A DNA stretch of 64,000 nt from Sorangium aterium (GTDB lineage Bacteria; Myxococcota_A; Polyangia; Polyangiales; Polyangiaceae). The translations under genes were made by a program, and so were the position numbers. Position 1 is the stretch's first letter. Each line of letters opens with the position of its first letter. Location: positions 2,046,001-2,110,000 of the forward strand of contig NZ_JAQNDK010000001.1 in the NCBI RefSeq assembly GCF_028368935.1, read 5' to 3'. The notes beneath the pieces were generated by a model. It was given only the letters and a program-made list of their open reading frames with translations. It did no database searches and was not told where the DNA came from. This document shows positions 34,101 to 43,254 of this stretch, piece by piece.

Positions 34101-35432
34101 ATGACCGTTGTCACTGGAGACAGAGAGTACTTCCCGGGTGTTGGCAAGATCCCCTACGAGGGGCCCGAGTCCGACAACCCCCTCGCCTTCAAGTGGTACG
34201 ACGCCAACCGCGTCGTTGCCGGCAAGGCCATGAAGGATCACTTCAAGTTTGCCGTGTGTTACTGGCACACGTTCTGCGGGCGTGGGCACGATCCGTTCGG
34301 CCCGGGGACGATCAACTTCCCCTGGGATGAGGGCAAGGACGCGCTGGCCCGCGCTCGCATGAAGATGGACGCGAACTTCGAGTTCATCACCAAGCTGGGC
34401 GCGACGCACTACTGTTTCCACGACATCGACCTCGTCGAAGAGGGCGAGAACCGCGCCGAGACGTCGCGTCGCCTCCAGAGCATCGTCGAGTACGCCAAGC
34501 AGAAGCAGGCGCAGTCGGGCGTCAAGCTGCTGTGGGGCACGGCGAACCTGTTCTCCAACCCGCGTTACATGAACGGCGCCTCCACGAACCCGGATTTCTC
34601 CGTGCTGGCGTACGCCGGCGCCCAGCTCAAGGACGCCCTCGACGCGACCATCGCGTTGAACGGCGAGAACTACGTGTTCTGGGGCGGCCGCGAAGGCTAC
34701 ATGAGCCTGCTGAACACGGACATGAAGCGCGAGAAGGCGCACTTCGCTCGCTTCTTGACCATCGCCCGCGACTACGCGCGCGCGCGCGGCTTCAAGGGGG
34801 TCTTCTTCATCGAGCCCAAGCCGATGGAGCCCTCCAAGCACCAGTACGACTTCGACGCCGAGACCGTGATCGGGTTCCTGCGCCAGCACGGCCTGGACAA
34901 GGACTTCAAGCTCAACCTCGAGACGAACCACGCGACGCTCGCCGGCCACACCATGGACCACGAGATGCAGGTGGCCGCGGACAACGGCATGCTCGGCAGC
35001 ATCGACGCCAACCGCGGCGACTACCAGAACGCGTGGGACACCGATCAGTTCCCCTACAACATCAACGAGACGGTCGAGATGATGCTCATCCTGCTCCGCA
35101 GCGGTGGGTTCCAGGGCGGCGGCGTCAACTTCGACGCCAAGCGCCGCCGCAACTCGAGCGATCTCATCGACACCTTCCACGGACACATCGGCGGCATGGA
35201 TGTGTTCGCCCGCTCGCTCCTCATCGCCGATGACCTGATCCGCAAGTCGCCGCTCGAGGCGATGCGCAAGGCGCGTTACGCGTCCTTCGACGGCGGCAAG
35301 GGCGCCGAGTTCGAGCAGGGCAAGCTGACGCTGGAGCAGCTGGCCGAGATCGGCAACGCCGGCGGTGAGGTCAAGCTCACGAGCGGTCAGCAAGAGCTGT
35401 ACGAAAACATCGTCAATCGCTGGATCCGATAA
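34101..35432 (+). CDS. xylA: Xylose isomerase
   Basis: This 443-residue enzyme is of the long (class II) type. It has the catalytic region [16 protein letters not shown] with the proton-shuttling His, and metal-binding segments [36 protein letters not shown] and [19 protein letters not shown]. It converts D-xylose to D-xylulose (and glucose to fructose) with two Mg/Mn ions. No xylulokinase or xylose transporter is nearby, so it stands alone, but the CE15 esterases 8-11 kb away hint at xylan use. It ends in a canonical terminator. Confidence 0.98.
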   Translation: MTVVTGDREYFPGVGKIPYEGPESDNPLAFKWYDANRVVAGKAMKDHFKFAVCYWHTFCGRGHDPFGPGTINFPWDEGKDALARARMKMDANFEFITKLGATHYCFHDIDLVEEGENRAETSRRLQSIVEYAKQKQAQSGVKLLWGTANLFSNPRYMNGASTNPDFSVLAYAGAQLKDALDATIALNGENYVFWGGREGYMSLLNTDMKREKAHFARFLTIARDYARARGFKGVFFIEPKPMEPSKHQYDFDAETVIGFLRQHGLDKDFKLNLETNHATLAGHTMDHEMQVAADNGMLGSIDANRGDYQNAWDTDQFPYNINETVEMMLILLRSGGFQGGGVNFDAKRRRNSSDLIDTFHGHIGGMDVFARSLLIADDLIRKSPLEAMRKARYASFDGGKGAEFEQGKLTLEQLAEIGNAGGEVKLTSGQQELYENIVNRWIR

Positions 35433-36142
35433 GTCGAGCGATCGCGGGAACGACGGCCGGGCGACGCAGCTGCGCGCCCGGCTGTTTTTCTTTCCGAGGA
35501 GATGTAGATCTCCTGCGGATGATCTGCTCTGCGACGGCGACGTTGATCACCCAGCCTGCGCCCATCAGGAGCGCTCTGACGCCCTCGCTCGGCACGCCGA
35601 CGAGCAACACCCACGGTACGTGGGTCAGCACCTGAGTCCCCGCCCCCAGACCGATCGCATAGCCTCGCAGCATCCAGGCGCCGTGCCCTTCGAAGTCGCG
35701 CCGCCAGATGGCGACAAGGCCGAGCACGAGCGACGTGAACATGGCAGAGCCGAACAGCACCCGGAGGACGGCGAGGGCGTCGCCGTCCCCCTTGGGGAGC
35801 TCGTAGGAAGCCTGCATCCACAGACCCGAAGCGGCAGCGACGAGCCCCGACGGGGCGACGGCCCACCCCGTCATGCGATGCCAGCGAGGCTTCCGGCGGC
35901 GAAAGCCCGAGGAGAACTGGAACGCACCCAGGACCGAGAATACGGTCACACTGAAAATGCAGCACGATGGGCACGGGCGCAGCGAAGAAGCGGGCGTTGT
36001 CCGGGGTGACCTTGGCGCCGGCGCTCAGCTCGGCCAGGCGGAAAGCGCCGGCTGCGACAGGGACCGCGCTGAGGCCGAGCAGAAGCGCGGGTACGAGCCA
36101 GTCTCGCTTCGCCGAGGGGGCCGTGGTGCTCTCGTTCGTCAT
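35413..36142 (-). pseudogene. DUF2306 membrane protein, frameshifted
   Basis: Two frames together make one DUF2306 protein. 36142 to ~35958 encodes MTNESTTAPSAKRDWLVPAL ... DNARFFAAPVPIVLHF. The next part, SVTVFSVLGAFQFSSGFRRR ... HRMTGWAV ... RGYAIGLGAGTQVLTHVPW, is one base out of frame and ends at 35413. The junction is a run of four A on the plus strand (35954-35957); removing one restores HFSVTVFSVLGAF. The intact protein would have about six membrane helices. It is either a real inactivating insertion or a homopolymer sequencing error. It overlaps the xylA end by 20 nt. Confidence 0.8.
35456..35489 (+). terminator. Rho-independent terminator of xylA
   Basis: GCCGGGCG (35456-35463) pairs with CGCCCGGC (35475-35482), followed by TGTTTTTCTTT. 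This stem with a U-run starts 24 nt after the xylA stop and lies inside the 3' coding end of the convergent DUF2306 gene. Confidence 0.85.
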
Positions 36143-36272
36143 GCCGCCAAGCTAGGGACGGCCATGGTTGCGTCGCAATTGGCGCAAATGTCGGATCCGA
36201 GTCGGCCGATTGCCCGATGGGGCGATCGTACTTTCGGCCAGGTGCACCGCCACCTCGCCCCGGGCCGACGGG

Positions 36273-36929
36273 TCAGTCCCGGACGCGACCGGTCTCGTAG
36301 GCCCAGATGGCGATCTCGACCCGGTTGCGCGCGCCGAGCTTGGTCATGAGGCTGGCGATGTGCGCCTTGACGGTGCTCAGGCTGATGTGGAGCTCGTCGG
36401 CGACCTCGGCGTTGGTTCGACCGCGGGCCACGGTGAGGAGGACCTCCTCCTCGCGGGCCGTGAGGGACTCCCCGGGCTGCGCTCGCGCCAGCTGGGGCTT
36501 GGAGGCGGCGAACGTGGAGAGGAGGCGGGCGGTGACGCGTGGAGCGATCAAGGCGTCACCGCTCGCGGCGGCGCGGATGGCCTGCGCGAGCAGGTCGGGA
36601 CCGGCGTCTTTCAGCAGGAAGCCGCGGGCGCCGGCCTTGAGGGCGCCAACGACATAGTCGTCATGATCGAAGGTGGTGATCACCACGACCGCCAGGGGAT
36701 GATCGACCCCTGGGCCGGCGAGCCGTCGGGTCGCTTCGATGCCGTCGATCCCGGGCATGCGAATGTCGAACAGGCACACGTCGGGACGGAGAGCGAGCGC
36801 CAGCTCCACGGCCTTGATTCCGTTGTCGGCGACGCCCACGACCTCGATGTCGGGCTGGGCGTCGAGGATGATGCTGAGCCCGGTGCGGACGATCTCTTGA
36901 TCGTCGGCGACGATGACGCGAATGCTCAA
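36273..36929 (-). CDS. NarL/FixJ-type response regulator
   Basis: This 218-residue protein has a receiver domain (residues 1-~120) with acidic pocket ADDQ, phospho-acceptor Asp55 (CLFDIRMPG) and Lys in FLLKDAG. A LuxR-type helix-turn-helix follows (LTAREEEVLLTVARGRTNAE then VADELHISLSTVKAHIASLM). I chose TTG at 36929, which overlaps the histidine kinase stop (TTGA) and has GGAAAGGA upstream; a longer frame exists from 37001. It forms a two-component system with the kinase, probably regulating transcription of unknown genes. The pair resembles actinobacterial DesK/NarL systems. Confidence 0.93.
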   Translation of the reverse strand: MSIRVIVADDQEIVRTGLSIILDAQPDIEVVGVADNGIKAVELALALRPDVCLFDIRMPGIDGIEATRRLAGPGVDHPLAVVVITTFDHDDYVVGALKAGARGFLLKDAGPDLLAQAIRAAASGDALIAPRVTARLLSTFAASKPQLARAQPGESLTAREEEVLLTVARGRTNAEVADELHISLSTVKAHIASLMTKLGARNRVEIAIWAYETGRVRD

Positions 36930-38083
36930 CTGGGTTGTCCTTTCCGAGGCAGTACGGCCGTCACCGTCCATCCGCGCTCCGGGCCCGGGCCCGCATGGCA
37001 CGTGCCCCCGAGCAGCGTCGCTCGTTCGATCATGCCGACCAACCCGTATCCCGTCGACGTCGACTGGCCACCGTGGGCTCCCTGGCCGTCGTCGGTGATC
37101 CGCAAACGTACGGACGTGTCGTCGGCCGTGACCTCCACGTCAATCCGGGTCGCGTGGCGAGCGTGTCGGCGAGCGTTGGTGATCGACTCCTGCGCGAGGC
37201 GAAAGATCGCGGCGGAGACCGACGATGGCAGGTCATCGAAGCTCCCGGTCAACTTCACCTCGACAGAAGGCCCCGTGGCGGACGTGCCCGCGAGCTGTCC
37301 GAGGTCGGCGACCCGCGGGCTCGGCGCGAGCTCGGCCGACTCGCCGCGACGCAGGAGCCGGACCATCGTGCGCATCTCGCCGAGGGCGCGAGATGCCTCG
37401 TCCGCGATCACGCGGAGCGCGTCGACGGGAGCCTCGGGGCGAGACGACGCGGCGACCAGGCCAGCCTGCGCGCGGATCGCGATCGCCGATACATGGTGGG
37501 CGACGGTGTCGTGCAGGTCGCGGGCGATACGCTCTCGCTCGGCCAGCTTGGCTTCATCGAGCTCTCGCAGACGCACGCGATCCCGATAGCGCACCGCCGC
37601 GCCGAGCGCCATCGTGGAGAGCAGGACGGCGTAGCCCCCGATGACATCGCCCGTCCTGGCATGGGAACGGATCATGTCGAGCGCCGCCGAGGTCACCATG
37701 ATCGGCAGCCCGATCATCGCTTCACGCCCCGTACCCCACCGGAACAACGAGTAGGGCAGCAGCACCATGTAGACCATCGCGTACAGCCCCGGCGACGCGC
37801 TGCCGGTCACCATCACGGCGAGCTGTATCGCCATGAGGAGGCCGAACGCGATCACGACCATCTCCAGCGGCCTGGTTCTCCGCCAGAGCAGCGTCGGCAA
37901 GAGCCCGAGGCAGAGGACCAGCGAGGCGATCCGCCACGGCAGGCCGCGCCGGATCGCGACCTCGAGAGACCCGAGCGCGGCGAACACGGCCAGGAGCACC
38001 CAGTCCATCCGGACGCGTCGAGGGGGGTGCGGCGCTCGTGGCTCGGACCCCACGGATCGAAAGAACTCGCGCACCTGCCTCAT
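36926..38083 (-). CDS. HisKA_3 (NarX/DesK-type) sensor histidine kinase
   Basis: This 385-residue kinase has about five to six membrane helices in residues 26-165 (for example WVLLAVFAALGSLEVAI and MVVIAFGLLMAIQLAVMVTG). A dimerisation domain follows with the phospho-acceptor His191 in ERERIARDLHDTVAHHVSAI. The HATPase has the N-box AQESITNARRHARHATRIDV, RITDDGQGAHG and GYGLVGMIERATLLGG. There is no extracytoplasmic sensor, so it probably senses membrane state or a buried signal. It is translationally coupled to the downstream response regulator. Confidence 0.93.
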   Translation of the reverse strand: MRQVREFFRSVGSEPRAPHPPRRVRMDWVLLAVFAALGSLEVAIRRGLPWRIASLVLCLGLLPTLLWRRTRPLEMVVIAFGLLMAIQLAVMVTGSASPGLYAMVYMVLLPYSLFRWGTGREAMIGLPIMVTSAALDMIRSHARTGDVIGGYAVLLSTMALGAAVRYRDRVRLRELDEAKLAERERIARDLHDTVAHHVSAIAIRAQAGLVAASSRPEAPVDALRVIADEASRALGEMRTMVRLLRRGESAELAPSPRVADLGQLAGTSATGPSVEVKLTGSFDDLPSSVSAAIFRLAQESITNARRHARHATRIDVEVTADDTSVRLRITDDGQGAHGGQSTSTGYGLVGMIERATLLGGTCHAGPGPERGWTVTAVLPRKGQPS

Positions 38084-38126
38084 GACGATGGCTCACCTTC
38101 TCGGCTCGGCCACGGATCGACGCCCG

Positions 38127-38942
38127 TTACAAACAGAGCCCCTGCCCGCAGACGAGCCTGCATTCACAGCCGTTCTCCTGGAGGCCTCCGGAGATGTTCA
38201 TGCTGGTGTTGCCGGCCGCCCTCAGGTCGGCTTCGATCCTCTCGAGAGCGCATGCCGGGACCTTGAAGTCGTCGGTGATCTGTACATCCTCGCCCACGCT
38301 GCGCAAGGCATCGAGCCGCAGCGTCGCGAGCTCCGTGTTTCGATGGATCCAGAGCCGCTCGTCGACGGCCTCGAGCTTGCGAAAATCGGCCTCCACCAGC
38401 TCGAACGCCAGGTAGATCCACAGCGTACCGCGAACTCGCGCCAGGTTCGGCATGCGGATCGCCTTGATCTTCGCCGTGACCAGCTCCCCGCTCGAGGCAC
38501 CGCCCTCGGCCCGGATACCGCCGACCTCGAGCAAGCTGGGCAAGTCGAGCGTCCTGGCGAAGTCGGACCTGACCGAGATCATGCCGTTGATGGCAGAGTA
38601 AGCGCGCGCTGCGAGGGCGTCCGCGTCCGACGCGATGAGCAGATCGCCTTGGTAGACGCTGCCTTCGAGCGCCTCCGGCCCGCTCTCGCACTCTCCCCCG
38701 CCGCCTTCTCCGGAATCCCCAGCGCCCCCAGCGGAAGCCCCCGACGTCGCGCCAGGGCCCGTGTCCCCGCCCGAGCCGCCCTCCCCCGCGCCGCCGCCGT
38801 CGCTGCCTCCGCCCAGACCTCCCGACGCACCGTGAGAGGTCCCGCTCGTTGCGCCGCCCGGGCCCCCCGTGACCGTGTCGCCCGCGCTGGCGCTGTCCCC
38901 ATCGCCCGAGCCGCACGCGACGAACGACGAGACCGCGGCCAT
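38127..38942 (-). CDS. Hypothetical lipoprotein with receptor-L-like repeats
   Basis: This 271-residue protein has a short signal/lipobox (MAAVSSFVACGSG, Cys10), a ~75-residue Gly-rich linker, then a domain with repeats resembling receptor L-domains (LPSLLEVGGI, MPNLARVRGTLWIYL, LDALRSVGEDVQITDDF). It ends Cys-rich (NGCECRLVCGQGLC). The signal peptide lacks basic residues; the frame is open ~54 nt further upstream but only non-standard starts exist there. Probable surface protein, function unknown. Confidence 0.65.
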   Translation of the reverse strand: MAAVSSFVACGSGDGDSASAGDTVTGGPGGATSGTSHGASGGLGGGSDGGGAGEGGSGGDTGPGATSGASAGGAGDSGEGGGGECESGPEALEGSVYQGDLLIASDADALAARAYSAINGMISVRSDFARTLDLPSLLEVGGIRAEGGASSGELVTAKIKAIRMPNLARVRGTLWIYLAFELVEADFRKLEAVDERLWIHRNTELATLRLDALRSVGEDVQITDDFKVPACALERIEADLRAAGNTSMNISGGLQENGCECRLVCGQGLCL

Positions 38943-39238
38943 CCACGTCAGCCGGCCGAGCCGAACGCCGGGTTCTCGCGCGTTCGCCAGCAGCTCCGGC
39001 AGCTGAATTCACACCGTTCATGAGAGAGGAGGAAATCGAAACGCCTCGACAACGTCAAGCCCCCAGCCGCTACGCGACGTGCTTTGAGTCGACAGAACAA
39101 TCGTTTGCACGATCCGCCCCTCCTGGAAAGCGAAGTGTTCACGTGCCCACGAGCGCCCCGTGCTTGATGATTTCTTGACGCCGCCCGGGCGGCTCTTGAC
39201 GTTTTCTTGAAGCCGGCGGACCTAGCTTTGGGGCTGTC
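38943..39238. other. Intergenic region upstream of the GT-like gene
   Basis: No gene seen. Near its right end GCCGCCCGGGCGGC (39180-39193) is a perfect palindrome flanked by two CTTGACG copies (39174-39180 and 39195-39201), which may be a promoter/operator of the downstream gene. Confidence 0.35.
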
Positions 39239-40660
39239 ATGCAGAACAGGCCACCCATCTTCGTCATCCCCACGTACCGGTTGCGCGACGTGGGCGAGAC
39301 CATCCACCTCTACGACGAGCACTTCTGGCGCAACGGACATGCGATCCCGATGGTCGTCTTCGACGATTCGAACGTCCACAACCAGCAGAAATACTACGCT
39401 CTGCTCGAGGCGACGGCGACCTACAACGACCTCTACTACGTCGGTCCGCGCGAGAAGGAGGCGTTCATCGCCTACCTCAACCAGCGGCTCCGCGATCGCA
39501 AGCTCGAGCCGCTCGTCAGGAATTTGTTTAGGCCGAGCTACGGCGGGAACCGCAACTATACCCTGATGTACACGCTGGGAACCCGCATGCTGAGCGCCGA
39601 CGACGACATGCGGCCTTATGCGCTGGTCGAGCACAGCCCGGAGTCGCTCGAGCAGGACGAGGTCTGCCGTGGCAAGCTCCTGAAGGCGAACGGCGACGGC
39701 TTCACCCGCAAGTCGTTCGACATCCTGGCCGCGTTCCTCGACGTGCTGGGCAGGCGCGTCGCGGACGTCCCGGCCAACCACGCGCGCGGCGAGCTGCTCC
39801 GCGACAGCGCCATGGACCTCGAGACCAACGCCACGCAGGGCCTCGTCCGCGAGAACTCGCTGCTGCTCGACCCGGGCGAGGTGCCCGACGAGGCGGTGGT
39901 CAAGGTCGCGCAGACGTTCCGGTCCGGGACGAACGACATCGACGCCATCGATTACGTGGAGATGTTCCTCGACGACGAGGGGCAGGTGGAGCTCGATGAG
40001 CTGAACGACGTCTACGTCCTCGTCAACTTCCGCCCCGCGGTCACCAACAAGAACTGGCGCATCGACTGCGGGGTGGCCGGCTATGACAACAGCTTCGGTC
40101 TTCCACCGTTCTTTCCGACGCGGCTCAGGTTCGAGGACTACATCTACCGGCTCTGGATCCAGCAGCAAGGCGTGGCCGCCGCCCACGTCGACGCCGCCCA
40201 GACGCACATCAAGAGCAACTACATGCGAAGCCCGCTCGCCGCGGAGGTGTTCAACGAGGAGGTGTCGAACCTCCTCAAGCTGAAGATCAAGTCGACCCTC
40301 TCGAAGGTCGAGGACCTCAGCATCGGCTTCGACTACGGCGGCGAGGTGACCGCGGAGGACTGCGACCGCATCCTCGGGCGGATCACCGCGCTCCATGCGC
40401 GGGTGCTGGGCACCGCGGCGGCGACGGTGAATCACGAGCGCGCCGACGCCCTGCGCCGCTTCGCCGTGACCCTCGAGAAGACCTTTTACGGGTTCGAGCC
40501 CGATTTTTTCCAGCAGAACCTCGTCCGCATCGTCGACGACGTGATCAGCCAGTTCAAGGGCTCGCTCGAGCTGTGGCCGACGCTCGTCGAGATCTGCTAC
40601 CTCCAGAAGAGCCGCGCCGGTCTGCCGCAGTCGCGCGTCCAGAACGAGCGGCGGCATTGA
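39239..40660 (+). CDS. Uncharacterised glycosyltransferase-like protein
   Basis: This 473-residue soluble protein starts like a GT-A fold: PPIFVIPTYRLRDVGETIHL, VVFDDSN, and GGNRNYTLMYTLGTRMLSAD, DDMRP with a triple Asp at 121-123 where family-2 transferases place the metal-binding DxD. The remaining 350 residues match nothing I know. They contain acidic and helical stretches (IDAIDYVEMFLDDEGQVELD; KIKSTLSKVEDLSIG). There is no signal peptide or membrane span, so it would act on nucleotide-sugars in the cytoplasm. It stands alone between two convergent/divergent lipoprotein genes. Transfer chemistry is inferred from the N-terminal third only. Confidence 0.6.
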   Translation: MQNRPPIFVIPTYRLRDVGETIHLYDEHFWRNGHAIPMVVFDDSNVHNQQKYYALLEATATYNDLYYVGPREKEAFIAYLNQRLRDRKLEPLVRNLFRPSYGGNRNYTLMYTLGTRMLSADDDMRPYALVEHSPESLEQDEVCRGKLLKANGDGFTRKSFDILAAFLDVLGRRVADVPANHARGELLRDSAMDLETNATQGLVRENSLLLDPGEVPDEAVVKVAQTFRSGTNDIDAIDYVEMFLDDEGQVELDELNDVYVLVNFRPAVTNKNWRIDCGVAGYDNSFGLPPFFPTRLRFEDYIYRLWIQQQGVAAAHVDAAQTHIKSNYMRSPLAAEVFNEEVSNLLKLKIKSTLSKVEDLSIGFDYGGEVTAEDCDRILGRITALHARVLGTAAATVNHERADALRRFAVTLEKTFYGFEPDFFQQNLVRIVDDVISQFKGSLELWPTLVEICYLQKSRAGLPQSRVQNERRH

Positions 40661-40703
40661 CGCGAGCGCGCCGCCGCGTGCCTGGGCGCGCGGCGGGGCC
40701 GCG

Positions 40704-41786
40704 TCACCCGCCGTCGTGAGGCCCCAGGATCACCGGCCCGGGAGCGAGCAGCTGCGTGCCGTCCATCAGCCAGACCGCCGCTTGGTTCGTCCCGACGGCG
40801 TACCAGAGGACGTCCGCCATGTTGTCGAAGTTCACGTCGGTGCCGGGGCGCACTTGCCAGCCGCGGCCGAGCGGCCCCGGGATCACCGGCCCCGGCGACA
40901 GCAGCTGGGCGCCGTCCATCAGCCACACGGCCATCAGGCCCTGCTCGGGGCTGTTCCAGAGCACGTCCCCCATGCCGTCGAGGTTGAAGTCCGACGACGT
41001 GACGATCTGGAAGCCGCGGCCGAGCGGCCCCGGGATCACCGGCCCTGGCGACAGCAGCTGGGCGCCATCCATCAGCCAGATCTCCATCAGGTTCTTCTCT
41101 ACGTTGTTCCAGAACACATCCCCCATGTCGTCGTAGTTCACGTCCTGCGCGGTGGGCGCCGACCATCCCTCGCCGGGCGGCCCTGGGAGCACCGGCCCCG
41201 GCGCCAGCAGCTGGCCTCCGTCCATCAGCCAGATCGTTATCAGGTTCTGTCGCTCGTTGTTCCAGAGCAGATCCGACATCCCATCGATGTTGAAATCGGT
41301 CGCCGAGGTGACCGTCCATCCCTCGCCGGGCGGCCCTGGGAGCACCGGCCCCGGCGCCAGCAGCTGGCTTCCGTTCATCAGCCAGATCGTCATCAGGTTC
41401 TGGTCTGCGTTGAGCCAGACAACGTCGGCCATGCCGTCGCGGTTGAAGTCGCCCGCATTGACCGCCTCCCAGCCCTGGCCGATGGGTCCCGGGATGAACG
41501 CCCCCGGCGCCAGGAGCCGGTTCCCCTCCATCAGCCAGATCGCGATCAGGTTCTGCTCCTTGCTGCTCCAGAGTATGTCTCCCATGCCGTCGGCATCGAA
41601 GTCATTCAGGCGGACTGCCTCCCACCGGTGGCGGCCCAGCCTCGGTGTCGCGACCCCCATCAGGGACGCCGCGGGCTCATCCGCCCCACGCTCCTCGTGC
41701 AGGTCCACGCCCGCCGAGCAGGCGGCCATGGTGTGAATCGCAGCGATTACGCGCAGCGCCGCCCCTGTAGCCGCAGACCGTCTCAT
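40704..41786 (-). CDS. FG-GAP/VCBS repeat lipoprotein
   Basis: This 360-residue secreted protein has a signal peptide with lipobox-like AACSAG (Cys23). Six consecutive 51-residue repeats fill residues 55-360, each of the form W..V...DFN.DGM.D.LW.....N....WLM.G..LL.PGP..PGP..G. The DFNxDGMxD loops are Ca2+-binding FG-GAP/VCBS motifs, and the full array would make a propeller-like or integrin-type fold. I chose ATG 41786 with a GAGAGGGCGGG site; longer upstream frames have no support. Probable adhesin or surface sensor. Confidence 0.85.
   Translation of the reverse strand: MRRSAATGAALRVIAAIHTMAACSAGVDLHEERGADEPAASLMGVATPRLGRHRWEAVRLNDFDADGMGDILWSSKEQNLIAIWLMEGNRLLAPGAFIPGPIGQGWEAVNAGDFNRDGMADVVWLNADQNLMTIWLMNGSQLLAPGPVLPGPPGEGWTVTSATDFNIDGMSDLLWNNERQNLITIWLMDGGQLLAPGPVLPGPPGEGWSAPTAQDVNYDDMGDVFWNNVEKNLMEIWLMDGAQLLSPGPVIPGPLGRGFQIVTSSDFNLDGMGDVLWNSPEQGLMAVWLMDGAQLLSPGPVIPGPLGRGWQVRPGTDVNFDNMADVLWYAVGTNQAAVWLMDGTQLLAPGPVILGPHDGG
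40707..41624 (-). repeat. Six 153-bp coding repeats
   Basis: The six FG-GAP units are tandem 153-bp repeats. Repeats 2-3 and 4-5 share nearly identical ends (LLAPGPVLPGPPGEG; LLSPGPVIPGPLGRG), which indicates recent duplication or gene conversion. Confidence 0.85.
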
Positions 41787-42060
41787 ACCCGCCCTCTCTT
41801 GCGCCTCAGGCGCAGGCACGGGTGCCGTTCGGGCATTTCCTGTCCGGTATCCGGCCTCGTGGGCGCGCCGAGCACGCGCGCCCGTGGAGCGGCAAGGGCC
41901 AGTCCAGCGACGGCGAGCAAGCCCGGGCCAGCGTGTGAGGGGCACGTTGTGACGATATTTTTCTCTGTCTCGGAGGAGCACGCGAACATCGAAGAGATGT
42001 GCGCGATCGCTGCGAGCAAGATGGCCTTGACGTGCCGACGTGGGAGATGTAGCCGAGGAT

Positions 42061-43122
42061 ATGGCTGACCATGGCGTGATATCCACCCTCTCTGTGTGTC
42101 GCTCCCTCGCTGCCTGTCTGCCGTTGCTCGCGCTCATCGCCTGCGGCGGCGACGGCGCCAACACACCACCTACGCCGGAAACGAGCGGCAGCGGCGGCAC
42201 GGGCGCGACGTCGACCAGCGAGAGCGTCGGCGCGACGGGCGGCGGCGGGGCCGGCGCGTCGCCGACCGGCGGAGTCGGCGGGGGGGCGATGTCCGCTGGA
42301 AGCGGGGCCGAGAGCGCGACCACCGGGACAGCGACAGGGACAGGGACGGGCGGAGGCGGGAATTCCACCGCTTGCACGCGCGAGCTCCTGAAGAGCACGA
42401 TCGACGCTTATTTCGAAGCGCTCGCGGCGCACGATCCGTCGACATTGCCCCTCGCCGACAGCGTAAAATTCACGGAAAATGGCAAAGCCCTGACGCTCGG
42501 CCAAGAAGGGCTCTGGAAGACCGCCGGGGCGCTCAAATATGCTCACAGCGCGCTCGACACCGAGACCTGTAGCTCCGCGAGCCAGGCCGTGGTGCCGGAC
42601 GGCAGCATGGACATCCCGCTCGCCCTTCGACTCAAGCTCCAGGGCCAGGAGATCACCGAGATCGAGACCATCGCCGTGCGGCCGGGGGACTACAAGGTCT
42701 CCGGGCAAAATTTCGCCTCGAACACCGGCGCCATCATCGCGAGCGGAGATACCGTCAAGTGGGAGGAGCCCGTTCCGGAGGACGAGCGCAACTCGCGGGA
42801 CGAGCTCGAGGGCTGGATGGAGAAGTACTTCTGGATGTTCCCGCGCGGCGTCTGCAATACGGTCAGCAACTGCAAGCGCATCGAGAACGGCGGCGGGTCG
42901 TTCACGTGCAGCGCCGGCGCGAGCTGCGATCCTGGCCAGCCGGGCTCGGGGTCACCCGCGCTGCCCCCTCGCCTCATCTTCGCCGACGTCGAGAGGGGAA
43001 TCGGGGTCGGGTTCACCATGTTCATGGGGAACACCGACATGCACATGTTCAAGATGCGCGGCGGCCAGGTCTACGGCGTGAGCGCGTTCCTGGGCGCGGC
43101 CAGCAGCTCCGGCTGGGAGTGA
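42061..43122 (+). CDS. DUF8021-like secreted lipoprotein
   Basis: This 353-residue protein has a lipobox (LLALIACGG, Cys28), a ~70-residue Gly/Ser/Thr linker, then an NTF2-like region. That region (LLKSTIDAYFEALAAHDPST ... SVKFTENGKALTLGQEGLW ... AVRPGDYKVSGQNF ... DELEGWMEKYFW) resembles the DUF8021 domain seen in fungal and bacterial secreted proteins. A conserved final stretch (FADVERGIGVGFTMFMG) matches the same family. The ATG at 42061 was chosen over GTG 42040 because the signal peptide begins there. It is divergent from the FG-GAP gene and convergent with CE15. Confidence 0.7.
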   Translation: MADHGVISTLSVCRSLAACLPLLALIACGGDGANTPPTPETSGSGGTGATSTSESVGATGGGGAGASPTGGVGGGAMSAGSGAESATTGTATGTGTGGGGNSTACTRELLKSTIDAYFEALAAHDPSTLPLADSVKFTENGKALTLGQEGLWKTAGALKYAHSALDTETCSSASQAVVPDGSMDIPLALRLKLQGQEITEIETIAVRPGDYKVSGQNFASNTGAIIASGDTVKWEEPVPEDERNSRDELEGWMEKYFWMFPRGVCNTVSNCKRIENGGGSFTCSAGASCDPGQPGSGSPALPPRLIFADVERGIGVGFTMFMGNTDMHMFKMRGGQVYGVSAFLGAASSSGWE

Positions 43123-43203
43123 ACGGGCCTCGCCTCCGCTTCAGGGCGGTTCGGCCATGCCTCGCAGAACGGCCCGGCCACGCGTTCTCATGACCGGGCC
43201 GCC

Positions 43204-43232
43204 GGGCCCCGCACCTTCGGTGCTCGGGGCCC
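43204..43232. terminator. Bidirectional hairpin between convergent genes
   Basis: GGGCCCCG-CACC pairs with GGTG-CTCGGGGCCC around a TTC tip (43204-43232), with a one-base bulge. It lies between the stops of the DUF8021-like gene and the first CE15 esterase. GC-rich, no U-run. Confidence 0.6.
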
Positions 43233-43254
43233 GTCGCTCACCGACGACTCGCCG

